Origin: Shewanella subflava | Lineage (GTDB): Bacteria > Pseudomonadota > Gammaproteobacteria > Enterobacterales > Shewanellaceae | Length of the DNA stretch: 64,000 nucleotides | Direction: 5' to 3' | Assembly: GCF_025971955.1 (NCBI RefSeq) | Contig: NZ_JAPDMX010000003.1 | Location: 310,001 to 374,000, forward strand | Made by a program: the position numbers and the translations under genes | Notes under the pieces: generated by a model | The model's database searches: none | The model's input: the letters and a program-made list of their open reading frames with translations, nothing else | What the model was told of the DNA's origin: nothing | In this document: in pieces, positions 34,925 through 42,407 of the stretch | Layout: each line of letters begins with the position of its first letter | How positions within the stretch are numbered: position 1 is the first letter of the stretch

Positions 34925-36838
34925 ATGGCTTCTGTTGAATTATTTACCCCTGCACCGACCAAAAAGCGTCAGCTTGAATTGTTAGCACCGGCTAAAAATG
35001 CCGATTATGGTATCGAAGCCATTCGTCATGGTGCGGATGCTGTTTATATCGGTGGACCTGCATTTGGCGCCCGTCATAATGCGGGCAATAGTGTTGAAGA
35101 TATCGCTCGTCTTGCTGAGTTTGCCCATCGTTATCATGCCCAGGTGTTTGTGGCGCTGAATACAATTTTGATGGATGACGAACTGCCCAAAGCACAGCAA
35201 TTGATTTGGGACTTATACCATGCAGGTGTCGATGCGCTCATTATTCAAGACATGGGGGTTTTGCAATTAGATTTGCCGCCAATCGCCTTGCATGCCAGCA
35301 CGCAAATGGATAACCGTACGCCTGAAAAGGCAGTATTTTTAGAGCAGGTTGGTTTTTCGCAGGTAGTTTTGGCCCGTGAGCTGAATATTCCTCAAATTCG
35401 AGATATTGCAGCGAGTACCAAAATGAAGCTTGAATTTTTCATTCATGGTGCCCTGTGTGTCAGCTACAGTGGCTTATGTAATTTAAGCCATGCTTACTCA
35501 AATCGCAGCGCTAACCGTGGTGAATGTTCACAAATGTGTCGTTTGCCATGTAATTTAACTACGCGTGATGGTGATGTCTTAGCCGAGAATCAGCACTTAT
35601 TATCACTTAAAGATAATAACCAAACCGATAATTTAGAAGCTTTAATAGATGCAGGTGTGACCTCGTTTAAAGTCGAAGGGCGCTTAAAAGACATTACTTA
35701 TTTGAAAAACGTCACTGCGCATTATCGCAAGCAACTTGATGCCATTATTGATAAGCGTAACGATCTAGAGTCGATTTCCCACGGGCGTTGTGAGTTCAAC
35801 TTTACTCCAGATCCTGACAAAAGCTTCAACCGTGGTAAAACGGACTACTTTGTAAATCAGCGCACCGAGGCGATTGAGCACTTTAGCTCACCCAAGTTTA
35901 TTGGTGAAAAAGTGGGGCGTATTACCCAGGTTGGTAAAGATTTTATCAAAATCGATACCACCGAGAGTGGCAAGGATATTGTTTTTAACAACGGTGATGG
36001 GTTGTGCTTTTTTGTTGAGCATTATGAAACCCAACGTTTGTCTGATGACAAACTTGCCGGCACCCGAGTCAATCGTGCTGATGGCAATACTTTGTATTTA
36101 ACCGAAGTGCCAAAAGATTTGAAAGTTGGCGTGATGATGTTTAGAAACTTTGACCATAAATTTGAGTCAACGTTAAATAAAGACTCAGCCAGCCGTAAAA
36201 TCAGTGTGGATATGCAGTTTTATGATACCGATGAAGGTGTGGCGTTATCGTTAACTGATGCGCATGGAATTACTGCAAGTGTGAGCTTGCAGTGTGAAAA
36301 GCAGGCCGCTAATGATCAGGCAAAATCGGCTGCAAACCTTAAAAAGCAATTAGGTAAATTAGGCAGTACTGATTTTATTGCCAATAAAATTAATTTACTC
36401 GCTGAGCAAGTATGGTTTTTACCTTCGTCAGTGGTCAACGAATTAAGGCGTGATGCGGTTGATGCATTAATGTTGGCAAGGGTCAGTGCTTATAAACGTC
36501 CTGAACGTTGGTTGCATGATAAAAATGCGCGTTTCCCCCAAAAATCGCTGAGCTTTTTATCCAATGTGGCTAACGAGCAAGCTCGCAGTTTTTATGAGCA
36601 ACACGGTGTCATTCAGATAGAAGACACCTATGAAAAAAATAAAGTATTGCATGATGCGCCATTAATGGTGACTAAACATTGTTTGCGATATAGCTTCAAT
36701 TTATGCCCTAAAGAAGTTGAAGGCATAAAAGCGGATCCCATGTTTTTAGATGTGGGTAAAGATAAATTGAAATTAGTGTTTGATTGCCAAAAATGCGAGA
36801 TGATGATTGTTGGCTCAAATCAAATGGTAAAAAGTTAA
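34925..36838 (+). CDS. rlhA: 23S rRNA 5-hydroxycytidine C2501 synthase (U32 family)
   Basis: Peptidase-U32-fold protein that installs 5-hydroxycytidine at C2501 of 23S rRNA. It matches E. coli RlhA (YdcP) throughout: AVYIGGPAFGARHNAGNS, IALHASTQMDNRT, FFIHGALCVSYSGLC, NRGECSQMCRLPC, SLKDNNQT and the C-terminal TKHCLRYSFNLCP and LVFDCQKCEM. The clustered Cys residues probably hold an iron-sulfur cluster. Length 637, close to E. coli. The frame also allows a TTG start at 34913, nearer to AAGAAG; the ATG at 34925 is preferred. It is followed after 76 bases by the DUF3622 gene. Confidence 0.93.
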   Translation: MASVELFTPAPTKKRQLELLAPAKNADYGIEAIRHGADAVYIGGPAFGARHNAGNSVEDIARLAEFAHRYHAQVFVALNTILMDDELPKAQQLIWDLYHAGVDALIIQDMGVLQLDLPPIALHASTQMDNRTPEKAVFLEQVGFSQVVLARELNIPQIRDIAASTKMKLEFFIHGALCVSYSGLCNLSHAYSNRSANRGECSQMCRLPCNLTTRDGDVLAENQHLLSLKDNNQTDNLEALIDAGVTSFKVEGRLKDITYLKNVTAHYRKQLDAIIDKRNDLESISHGRCEFNFTPDPDKSFNRGKTDYFVNQRTEAIEHFSSPKFIGEKVGRITQVGKDFIKIDTTESGKDIVFNNGDGLCFFVEHYETQRLSDDKLAGTRVNRADGNTLYLTEVPKDLKVGVMMFRNFDHKFESTLNKDSASRKISVDMQFYDTDEGVALSLTDAHGITASVSLQCEKQAANDQAKSAANLKKQLGKLGSTDFIANKINLLAEQVWFLPSSVVNELRRDAVDALMLARVSAYKRPERWLHDKNARFPQKSLSFLSNVANEQARSFYEQHGVIQIEDTYEKNKVLHDAPLMVTKHCLRYSFNLCPKEVEGIKADPMFLDVGKDKLKLVFDCQKCEMMIVGSNQMVKS

Positions 36839-36914
36839 GTTGTTTAACAACTGCCCATAAAGAAAAATTAGGCTATGCCTTTTAAAGCGTTAATTCACTA
36901 GGAAAAATAGACAA

Positions 36915-37223
36915 ATGAGTCAAAGTAAAAAGTATGCATTTCGTGTGTTTCAAGCTGATAGCGGCTGGAAAACAGAAATCACTCGCCGCATGACAGCAAC
37001 TAAAACTGTGGTATCAAAAAGCCATGATGGTTTTGCGACAGAAGCAGAAGCAACAGCATGGGGCGAAGAAGCATTAAAAGGCTTCTTAGGTAAACAAGCT
37101 GAACGTAATAAACGTAAAACAGAGAAGCACTTAAAAGCTAAAAGTATTGCTGCGGCCATCGCGGCCGAAGCGGGTGAGTCTGATGAAGATTTTCAAGACG
37201 ATGACGATGAAGAACTTGGCTAA
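36915..37223 (+). CDS. DUF3622 family small protein
   Basis: A 102-residue soluble protein: YAFRVFQADSGWKTEITRRM and a Ser/Thr/Lys-rich strand region, an AEATAWGEEALKGFL helix, a basic Lys/Arg stretch (about 62-75) and an acidic tail (DDDDEE). This is the DUF3622 pattern of Vibrio and Shewanella. The basic-then-acidic end suggests nucleic-acid or ribosome contact, but function is unknown. AGGA lies upstream of the ATG. Same direction as rlhA and possibly co-transcribed. Confidence 0.82.
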   Translation: MSQSKKYAFRVFQADSGWKTEITRRMTATKTVVSKSHDGFATEAEATAWGEEALKGFLGKQAERNKRKTEKHLKAKSIAAAIAAEAGESDEDFQDDDDEELG

Positions 37224-37383
37224 TAACTCTTGTTATTGAATATGTTGCAAATTGTTAAAGATAAGTTTTAAAAAATGGCTGTTGTGATATATAGTTGGTC
37301 GATAATTTCGGCAGTGCTACGTTAAATATCAAAATGGCCTCATCAAATGGTGTTGATGATGTATTTAAAAAGGAAGATATGAA

Positions 37384-38049
37384 ATGAAACCGTTTGCGGC
37401 AATAAAGCTTTGGTTGGGGCTAATGTTTTTGGTGCCATGCACTTTGTTGTCTGCAAAACCGTATTCTCCTATCAATACACTTTTTGGTGATGATGACCAA
37501 AGTATTGGCAAAGTCGAAATGCCTAAAGATGTGCAGCAATTAACAGACTTTGCCTCTAAATTTGGCTTTCTACCGCCACTGAATTGGAAGCTGGCATTTC
37601 ATGAAATGCAGGGCGATATGTTTATGGCGGAGTTTATTCCGGCTAATGAAACCTTAAATGATTGGAGTGGCCTTGTATGTATGCAAGGTTTTAAAGGATT
37701 GGCCAACGACATTGAACCGCAAAAGTTCCTTGATGGTATGGCTGACACTTACGCCGAAAACTGCGACGGAAAAGTGATTTATACCGTTTTAGGCAGCTCC
37801 AAGGTGGAAGGGTTGAATGCGGTACACGGAATTTTAGGTTGTACAGTGATGCCAAATATTCATCACGCCTCAGCGTTTGTAGCAAAAGATTTTGCCAGTA
37901 TTCCCAAAGGCGAAATTGGATTTTTTACGGTAGTCAGTGGTTCGCAAGATCTGTATTTATTGCACAAATCAATTCGACAAGCCGTGTTCAGAGAAAATGA
38001 CCCCCCTATCAATGCCAATAATTATCGTGAGTTTATGGCAAACAATTAA
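37384..38049 (+). CDS. exported protein of unknown function
   Basis: A 221-residue protein with a signal peptide (about 1-24, LGLMFLVPCTLLSA) and a compact mature domain. Distinct segments are LAFHEMQGDMFMAEFIP, WSGLVCMQGFKGLAND and EIGFFTVVSGSQDLYLLHKS. Three Cys in the mature part could form a disulfide. I recognise no family. AAGGAAG precedes the ATG. It stands alone, with about 440 bases before the next gene. Confidence 0.72.
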   Translation: MKPFAAIKLWLGLMFLVPCTLLSAKPYSPINTLFGDDDQSIGKVEMPKDVQQLTDFASKFGFLPPLNWKLAFHEMQGDMFMAEFIPANETLNDWSGLVCMQGFKGLANDIEPQKFLDGMADTYAENCDGKVIYTVLGSSKVEGLNAVHGILGCTVMPNIHHASAFVAKDFASIPKGEIGFFTVVSGSQDLYLLHKSIRQAVFRENDPPINANNYREFMANN

Positions 38050-38189
38050 TCGCAACTTTGTTTTATTTTTCAGCTTATGCTGAAAAATTATAATGACAAT
38101 CTGTAGCTGAACGCCCTAGTGCATATATCTAATCCTTAGCATAAACCGTATAATTGCCGCGATTTTATGGTCATGATGACTAGTCAATC

Positions 38190-38362
38190 TTTTGTGGTGC
38201 CGCACGTTTAACTGGCGTGTGGATAATCGGGAAATCAGTGCAAATCTGATACTGCCCCCGCAACGGTGAAAGGTTAGGGCAATGTGAAATAGCACATGGC
38301 TCGTTTGTAGAATGTATTATTCTGGCAAAATACCTCAGTCCGGAGACCGGCCCTAAAGATGA
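38190..38362 (+). ncRNA. cobalamin riboswitch
   Basis: The conserved core is plain: the box CTGCCCCCGCAACGGT at 38252-38267 (junction and L-element of the cobalamin aptamer), preceded by GGGAAATCAGTGCAAATCTGA (P5 and flank), and the closing CAGTCCGGAGACCGGCC at 38336-38352. The leader is 130 bases before the TonB receptor gene. Downstream, GGGCAG (38378-38383) can pair with CTGCCC (38456-38461) just before the ribosome binding site, a plausible expression platform. Binding of adenosyl- or other cobalamin would shut off receptor synthesis. Confidence 0.92.
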
Positions 38363-38490
38363 TTTTGAGATTTCGGTGGGCAGATCTTAAGATGTAATAA
38401 GCTATTTGAAATTTGACTCTTACGGAGTTATTTGAAGGCATTTTATTACGACGCAACTGCCCCATTTTCCCTTTTAGGAGTTAAAGGTAA

Positions 38491-40470
38491 ATGGGTATTA
38501 ATCCAACAAAATTAGCCTTGTCATTAAGCGCTATTCTCGGACTTTCCAGTCTTTCTTTACTTACGTTTGCCGCAGATGCGCCAACAAACGTCAATGATGC
38601 CAAGTCTCAATCAGAAGATACCATGGTCGTGATAGGCCGCAGTGTTGATTCACCATTGAATATTGCCGCCAATGTTAATGTAATTGGTGCCGCTGAAATT
38701 CAAATGAGTGGAGCCACCAACTTAGGCGATCTACTCCGTGGACAAAGCGGTATTCAAATTTCAAATAACAATACTGGTCCTGTATTCTCAATGCGTGGCT
38801 TTAGTGCATCACAAGCAGCAAATAATACCCTTATTTTGGTGGATGGACGCAGATTGAATAACATTGACATTGCTGCGCCAAGCATCAGTGCCATTTCACT
38901 AAATCAAATTGAGCGCGTTGAAATTTTATCGGGCAGCTCTGGGGTGTTATACGGCGATCAAGCGGTGGGGGGCGTCATTAACATTATTACCAAAAGCCCT
39001 ACTAGCACAGGCGGTGGTCTGGCATTGTCAGGTGGAAGCTTTGATACCTTTGAAGCGAAAGGGGATGTGTCTGGGGCGATTAATGATACCTGGCAATATT
39101 ACCTCGCGGGGAATTATAACGAGTCTGACAACTACCGTGATGATAATGACAATAAAACCAGCTCTGTTTTAGGCCGTTTGCAATATAAGACTCACGTTGA
39201 AGATTTTTATGTTGAAGCAAACTATTTTGATAATGATCGCAAAACACCGGGTTCCTTATCAAAGGAGCAGTTGCAACAGAACCCACGTCAATCCAATCCT
39301 TGGAATAAAGGGGATTCTATCCATGAAATGACCACCGCGTTACGCAGCGGCTATCATTATCAAATTGCAGATACTTGGTTACTCGGCGCAGATGTGAGTT
39401 ACAGCGACAGTAACAATACCAGTTTTCAATGGGGCGGTTATGGTCGTAATGAGCGCACGCTATTGTCGATTTCGCCAAAAGCGGTAGCCAATTATCAAGT
39501 AAACAATGGTGAGCTGAAGATTATCACAGGTATCGATTATAATCTTGGTGAGTCGACTTTTAGTTGGGGAAGAAGTAATCAACAAACGCAAAGCAGCGCG
39601 TATATTCAGGCCAGCGTGCCTTTAACCACGTCGTTATCGTATGTGGTGGGTGGTCGTTATGCCAAAGCGGAAGATGAGTTAGTGGATGGCAATATCTACC
39701 CTAACGGGATCGATTTAGATCAAGATGAAAATGCATTTGAGCTGGGCCTAAATTATCGTCCAAATCATGCCCATCGTTTATATGTTCGTGCCGATGATAA
39801 CTTCCGTTTCGCAAAAGTTGACGAGCAAGCTTATACCTCTCCAGGTACGGTAGGCTTAAAACCACAAGTTGGCCGTTCGTACGAGGCTGGCTGGGATTAT
39901 ATCAACGACATCCACAGCTTTAAGCTAAATATATTTCAACTTGATTTAGAAGATGAAATTATTTGGGATCCAAGCGCCCCTAAACCGATTGGCGGTAGCT
40001 TTAATGGTGCTAACGTCAATGCGGATGCTTCGCGTCGCTATGGCATTAGCCCAAGCTATGATGTACAGATTACTCCCAACTGGTTAGTCGGTTTGTCTTA
40101 TGACTATATTGATGCTGAATTTACCGAAGGCTTGAATGACGGCAAGGCGCTTTCATGGGTGGCTAAGCACAGTGGCCGCGGTTATATCAGTTATGATTTT
40201 GCTGAAAACTGGCAATTGTTTGCGGAAGGTATTTATACCGGCGAGCGCTTTATGGAAGGTGATAATGCCAATGCTGATGCTAAATTAGATAGCTATGTAT
40301 TGACCAATATTGCCCTTAACTATACGCAATCCCAGTGGTCAGCAAGTTTACGCCTTGATAACTTGCTAGATGAAGACTATGTTAGCGCGGGTTACTATTC
40401 TGCATGGGGCAGTGGCTATTATCCAGGTGATGGGCGTAATATTCGTTTAACGGCTGGATATCGTTTTTAA
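38491..40470 (+). CDS. TonB-dependent receptor for cobalamin (BtuB-like)
   Basis: Outer-membrane 22-strand receptor of 659 residues, driven by TonB. A signal peptide (about 1-28) leads to a TonB-box-like segment (TMVVIGRS) and a plug domain (FSMRGFSASQAANNTLILVD, LSGSSGVLYGDQAVGGVINI). The barrel ends with IRLTAGYRF. The upstream cobalamin riboswitch assigns the ligand class: vitamin B12 or corrinoids. AGGAG lies 10 bases before the ATG. A good terminator follows. Distance to metE (cobalamin-independent) suggests co-location of methionine/B12 functions, perhaps by chance. Confidence 0.92.
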   Translation: MGINPTKLALSLSAILGLSSLSLLTFAADAPTNVNDAKSQSEDTMVVIGRSVDSPLNIAANVNVIGAAEIQMSGATNLGDLLRGQSGIQISNNNTGPVFSMRGFSASQAANNTLILVDGRRLNNIDIAAPSISAISLNQIERVEILSGSSGVLYGDQAVGGVINIITKSPTSTGGGLALSGGSFDTFEAKGDVSGAINDTWQYYLAGNYNESDNYRDDNDNKTSSVLGRLQYKTHVEDFYVEANYFDNDRKTPGSLSKEQLQQNPRQSNPWNKGDSIHEMTTALRSGYHYQIADTWLLGADVSYSDSNNTSFQWGGYGRNERTLLSISPKAVANYQVNNGELKIITGIDYNLGESTFSWGRSNQQTQSSAYIQASVPLTTSLSYVVGGRYAKAEDELVDGNIYPNGIDLDQDENAFELGLNYRPNHAHRLYVRADDNFRFAKVDEQAYTSPGTVGLKPQVGRSYEAGWDYINDIHSFKLNIFQLDLEDEIIWDPSAPKPIGGSFNGANVNADASRRYGISPSYDVQITPNWLVGLSYDYIDAEFTEGLNDGKALSWVAKHSGRGYISYDFAENWQLFAEGIYTGERFMEGDNANADAKLDSYVLTNIALNYTQSQWSASLRLDNLLDEDYVSAGYYSAWGSGYYPGDGRNIRLTAGYRF

Positions 40471-40524
40471 GTGCGACTTTTAAAATACAGTTATTGTTAA
40501 TGTAGAAAGCGACTATACTTTATT

Positions 40525-40553
40525 AAGCCAACAAGTTTTTTGTTGGCTTTTTT
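40525..40553 (+). terminator. terminator of the cobalamin receptor gene
   Basis: AAGCCAACAA and TTGTTGGCTT form a 10-bp stem around GTTTT, with a T-run after it. Confidence 0.9.
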
Positions 40554-40611
40554 ATGATATTGTTTTGCCAACAGCCAAAATATGAATAAATAATTAAGGT
40601 GACAGTGGCTT

Positions 40612-41352
40612 ATGACAAATCTTGAGCAAAGGGTGTTAACTCAAGTCAGTGCGATTATTCGTAATGAAGAACAGGTGATCGGGCGTCGCGGCATTCTTGT
40701 GCCGTTAAAAAAAGCATTAATCAATGAGGCTAATATTAAGGTTATTATTGATATTGTGTCAGAAGACCCCGCGTTGGCTGCCCACTTACTGTTACGCAGT
40801 AATACCGCTGTTTCAGCTGGTCTGGTATCGACAAAAAATCGCAGTATAAAAGATGCCCTGATCCGTTTAGGTCAGGTGAATATCTACCGTTATGCTTTTT
40901 CATTTTATCTAAAAGAGCGTTTAGATGAGCTCAATGAGCCTTACAAAAAGTTGGTAAAAGGTTATTGGAAGCTTAATGAAGTCATTGCCGTTGATTCTGT
41001 CACATTATTAAGAGAAGAAACTGACAAAGGTAACGGTTTAAAAATTGATGCCGATGAAATGCAAACCTTAGCTTTATTTAGTGTGTTTGGGCAAGTGATT
41101 ACCTTGACGGCATTTGCTTATTTAAACAGTGAGCAAGAAAGGCCTATCTCGCTGAAGGTTATAAAAAGTTTGATTGATAGTCATCAGCAGACACTCTCTA
41201 TTGAAGCATTTGAATCATTAGGGCTAGATGACGATTTACGCAATGAATTCTTGATTGCCCACAACCTACAGCAAACGACAAACCCTGACTCAGCAGGGCT
41301 TCTTTTACGTCGTGTGTTGTCAAAACGTGGTTTATTGATTAACCCTTTGTAG
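40612..41352 (+). CDS. HDOD-domain protein
   Basis: A 246-residue soluble protein of the HDOD type, relatives of HD phosphohydrolases that have lost the metal-binding HD residues and act in signalling. Visible family segments are LKKALINEANIKVIIDIVSE, ALAAHLLLRSNTA and IKDALIRLGQVNIYRYAFSF. No second domain. The C-terminus runs into a 16-bp tandem repeat at 41341-41379 and overlaps the end of metR by 14 bases. Ribosome binding site AAGGTGA. Role unknown. Confidence 0.85.
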   Translation: MTNLEQRVLTQVSAIIRNEEQVIGRRGILVPLKKALINEANIKVIIDIVSEDPALAAHLLLRSNTAVSAGLVSTKNRSIKDALIRLGQVNIYRYAFSFYLKERLDELNEPYKKLVKGYWKLNEVIAVDSVTLLREETDKGNGLKIDADEMQTLALFSVFGQVITLTAFAYLNSEQERPISLKVIKSLIDSHQQTLSIEAFESLGLDDDLRNEFLIAHNLQQTTNPDSAGLLLRRVLSKRGLLINPL

Positions 41353-42253
41353 ATGGAACCCTTTGTAGATGTAACCCTTCTTCGGCCACTAATTCTAACC
41401 ATTTTTGAATTAAGTTAGCATTAGTGGCATCACGCCTGTATGCACCAAATAGTGGACGTTTTAACCCTTCAGCGCCTAATTTTACAGAGGTAAGATTCAA
41501 GCCTTGGCTTTCTTTGATCGACCAAGTCGGTAGCGCGGCTACCCCATCATTACACGCAACGCGTTGAAGCAGCATTGAGGTTAAATCGCATTGTTTTTGC
41601 TCACCGATTTCAATGCCAGCGGGTTCTAAAAAGTGTTTGTAAATATCTAGGCGAGTCAGTGGCACTGGGTAAGTTAATAGCGTCTGCTTGGCAAGATTTG
41701 CTGGAGTAATAAATGCCTGCCCTGCCAAGACGTTATCGTTGGCAACAACCAGTTTTACTTCAAAATCAAAAAGATGTTGATAGGCCAATGTATGCCCTGG
41801 TACCGGATCTGATGTTAACACTATGTCTAACCCCCCCGTTTCAAGCGCATTTAACGAGTCGAAAAGATGACGGCTTGAAATATCAATTTGAGCATCGGGC
41901 GCTTGCAGCTTAAACGCTTCAATAACGGGCATTAACCATCTAAAACAACTGTGACATTCAATGCCTAATTTTAGTTGTTGATTCTCACCTTCTAAGCCAC
42001 GTTTTAAGTCTGATTCGGTGGCAATCACCTTTGGCAGAATTTCTTCTGCAAGATTAAGTAAACGGGCACCTTCATGGGTGAAGGTTAACGGCTTACTTTT
42101 ACGCACAAAAATAGCGGAGTTAATTCGGGTTTCTAATTCCTTAATTTGATGAGAAAGCGCCGATTGGGTTACAAAGCGTTTCTTAGCCGCTCCTGCTAAG
42201 CTGCCACTTTCCTTTAACGCCATTAAGGTGCGAAGGTGTCTAAGTTCTATCAT
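41339..42253 (-). CDS. metR: LysR-type regulator MetR
   Basis: Activator of metE and other methionine genes with homocysteine as co-inducer. A 304-residue LysR protein: helix-turn-helix GSLAGAAKKRFVTQSALSHQ (about 17-36), then an effector domain with LGIECHSCFRWLMPVIEAF and DIVLTSDPVPG, typical of MetR. It faces metE across 154 bases containing two near-consensus MetR sites and two met boxes. The C-terminus lies in a tandem repeat that overlaps the HDOD gene. Confidence 0.95.
   Translation of the reverse strand: MIELRHLRTLMALKESGSLAGAAKKRFVTQSALSHQIKELETRINSAIFVRKSKPLTFTHEGARLLNLAEEILPKVIATESDLKRGLEGENQQLKLGIECHSCFRWLMPVIEAFKLQAPDAQIDISSRHLFDSLNALETGGLDIVLTSDPVPGHTLAYQHLFDFEVKLVVANDNVLAGQAFITPANLAKQTLLTYPVPLTRLDIYKHFLEPAGIEIGEQKQCDLTSMLLQRVACNDGVAALPTWSIKESQGLNLTSVKLGAEGLKRPLFGAYRRDATNANLIQKWLELVAEEGLHLQRVPSTKG
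41341..41379. repeat. 16-bp tandem repeat at convergent gene ends
   Basis: AACCCTTTGTAGATG(G/T) occurs twice in a row (41341-41356 and 41357-41372), followed by a third partial unit AACCCTT. The first copy contains the HDOD stop codon, and the repeat encodes the last residues of MetR on the other strand. A recent duplication has probably altered one or both C-termini. Confidence 0.8.
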
Positions 42254-42266
42254 TACTCACTCCACA

Positions 42267-42301
42267 TGAAACTTACTCAACTTACCGATGAAATCAATTC
42301 G
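42267..42301. promoter_or_regulatory. two candidate MetR sites
   Basis: TGAA-ACTTA-CTCA (42267-42279) and TGAA-ATCAA-TTCG (42289-42301) each match TGAA-N5-TTCA at seven of eight positions. They lie between the divergent metR and metE genes, as in enterics. Confidence 0.65.
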
Positions 42302-42335
42302 ATTGCTTGGCTGCAGGTTAGCACAATAAACTTCT

Positions 42336-42351
42336 AGACGTCCAGACGCCT
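42336..42351. promoter_or_regulatory. MetJ operator (two tandem met boxes)
   Basis: AGACGTCC followed directly by AGACGCCT; each matches the met box AGACGTCT at seven of eight positions. Two adjacent boxes are the minimal MetJ site. The position, 57 bases before the metE start, suits repression by MetJ with S-adenosylmethionine. Confidence 0.75.
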
Positions 42352-42407
42352 GTGTGGTTTTTTTACATTAAGGTAACAACAATTAGCTTATCAACAAGGA
42401 AAGTAGT

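Noticed and set aside
38066-38087. Hairpin TTTTTCAGC/GCTGAAAAA after the exported protein gene as a terminator
   Set aside because: No U-run follows on either strand; I could not support a terminator call.
41339-41352. Gene overlap as a sign of a sequencing frameshift
   Set aside because: Both proteins keep full family-like length; the tandem repeat explains the overlap.
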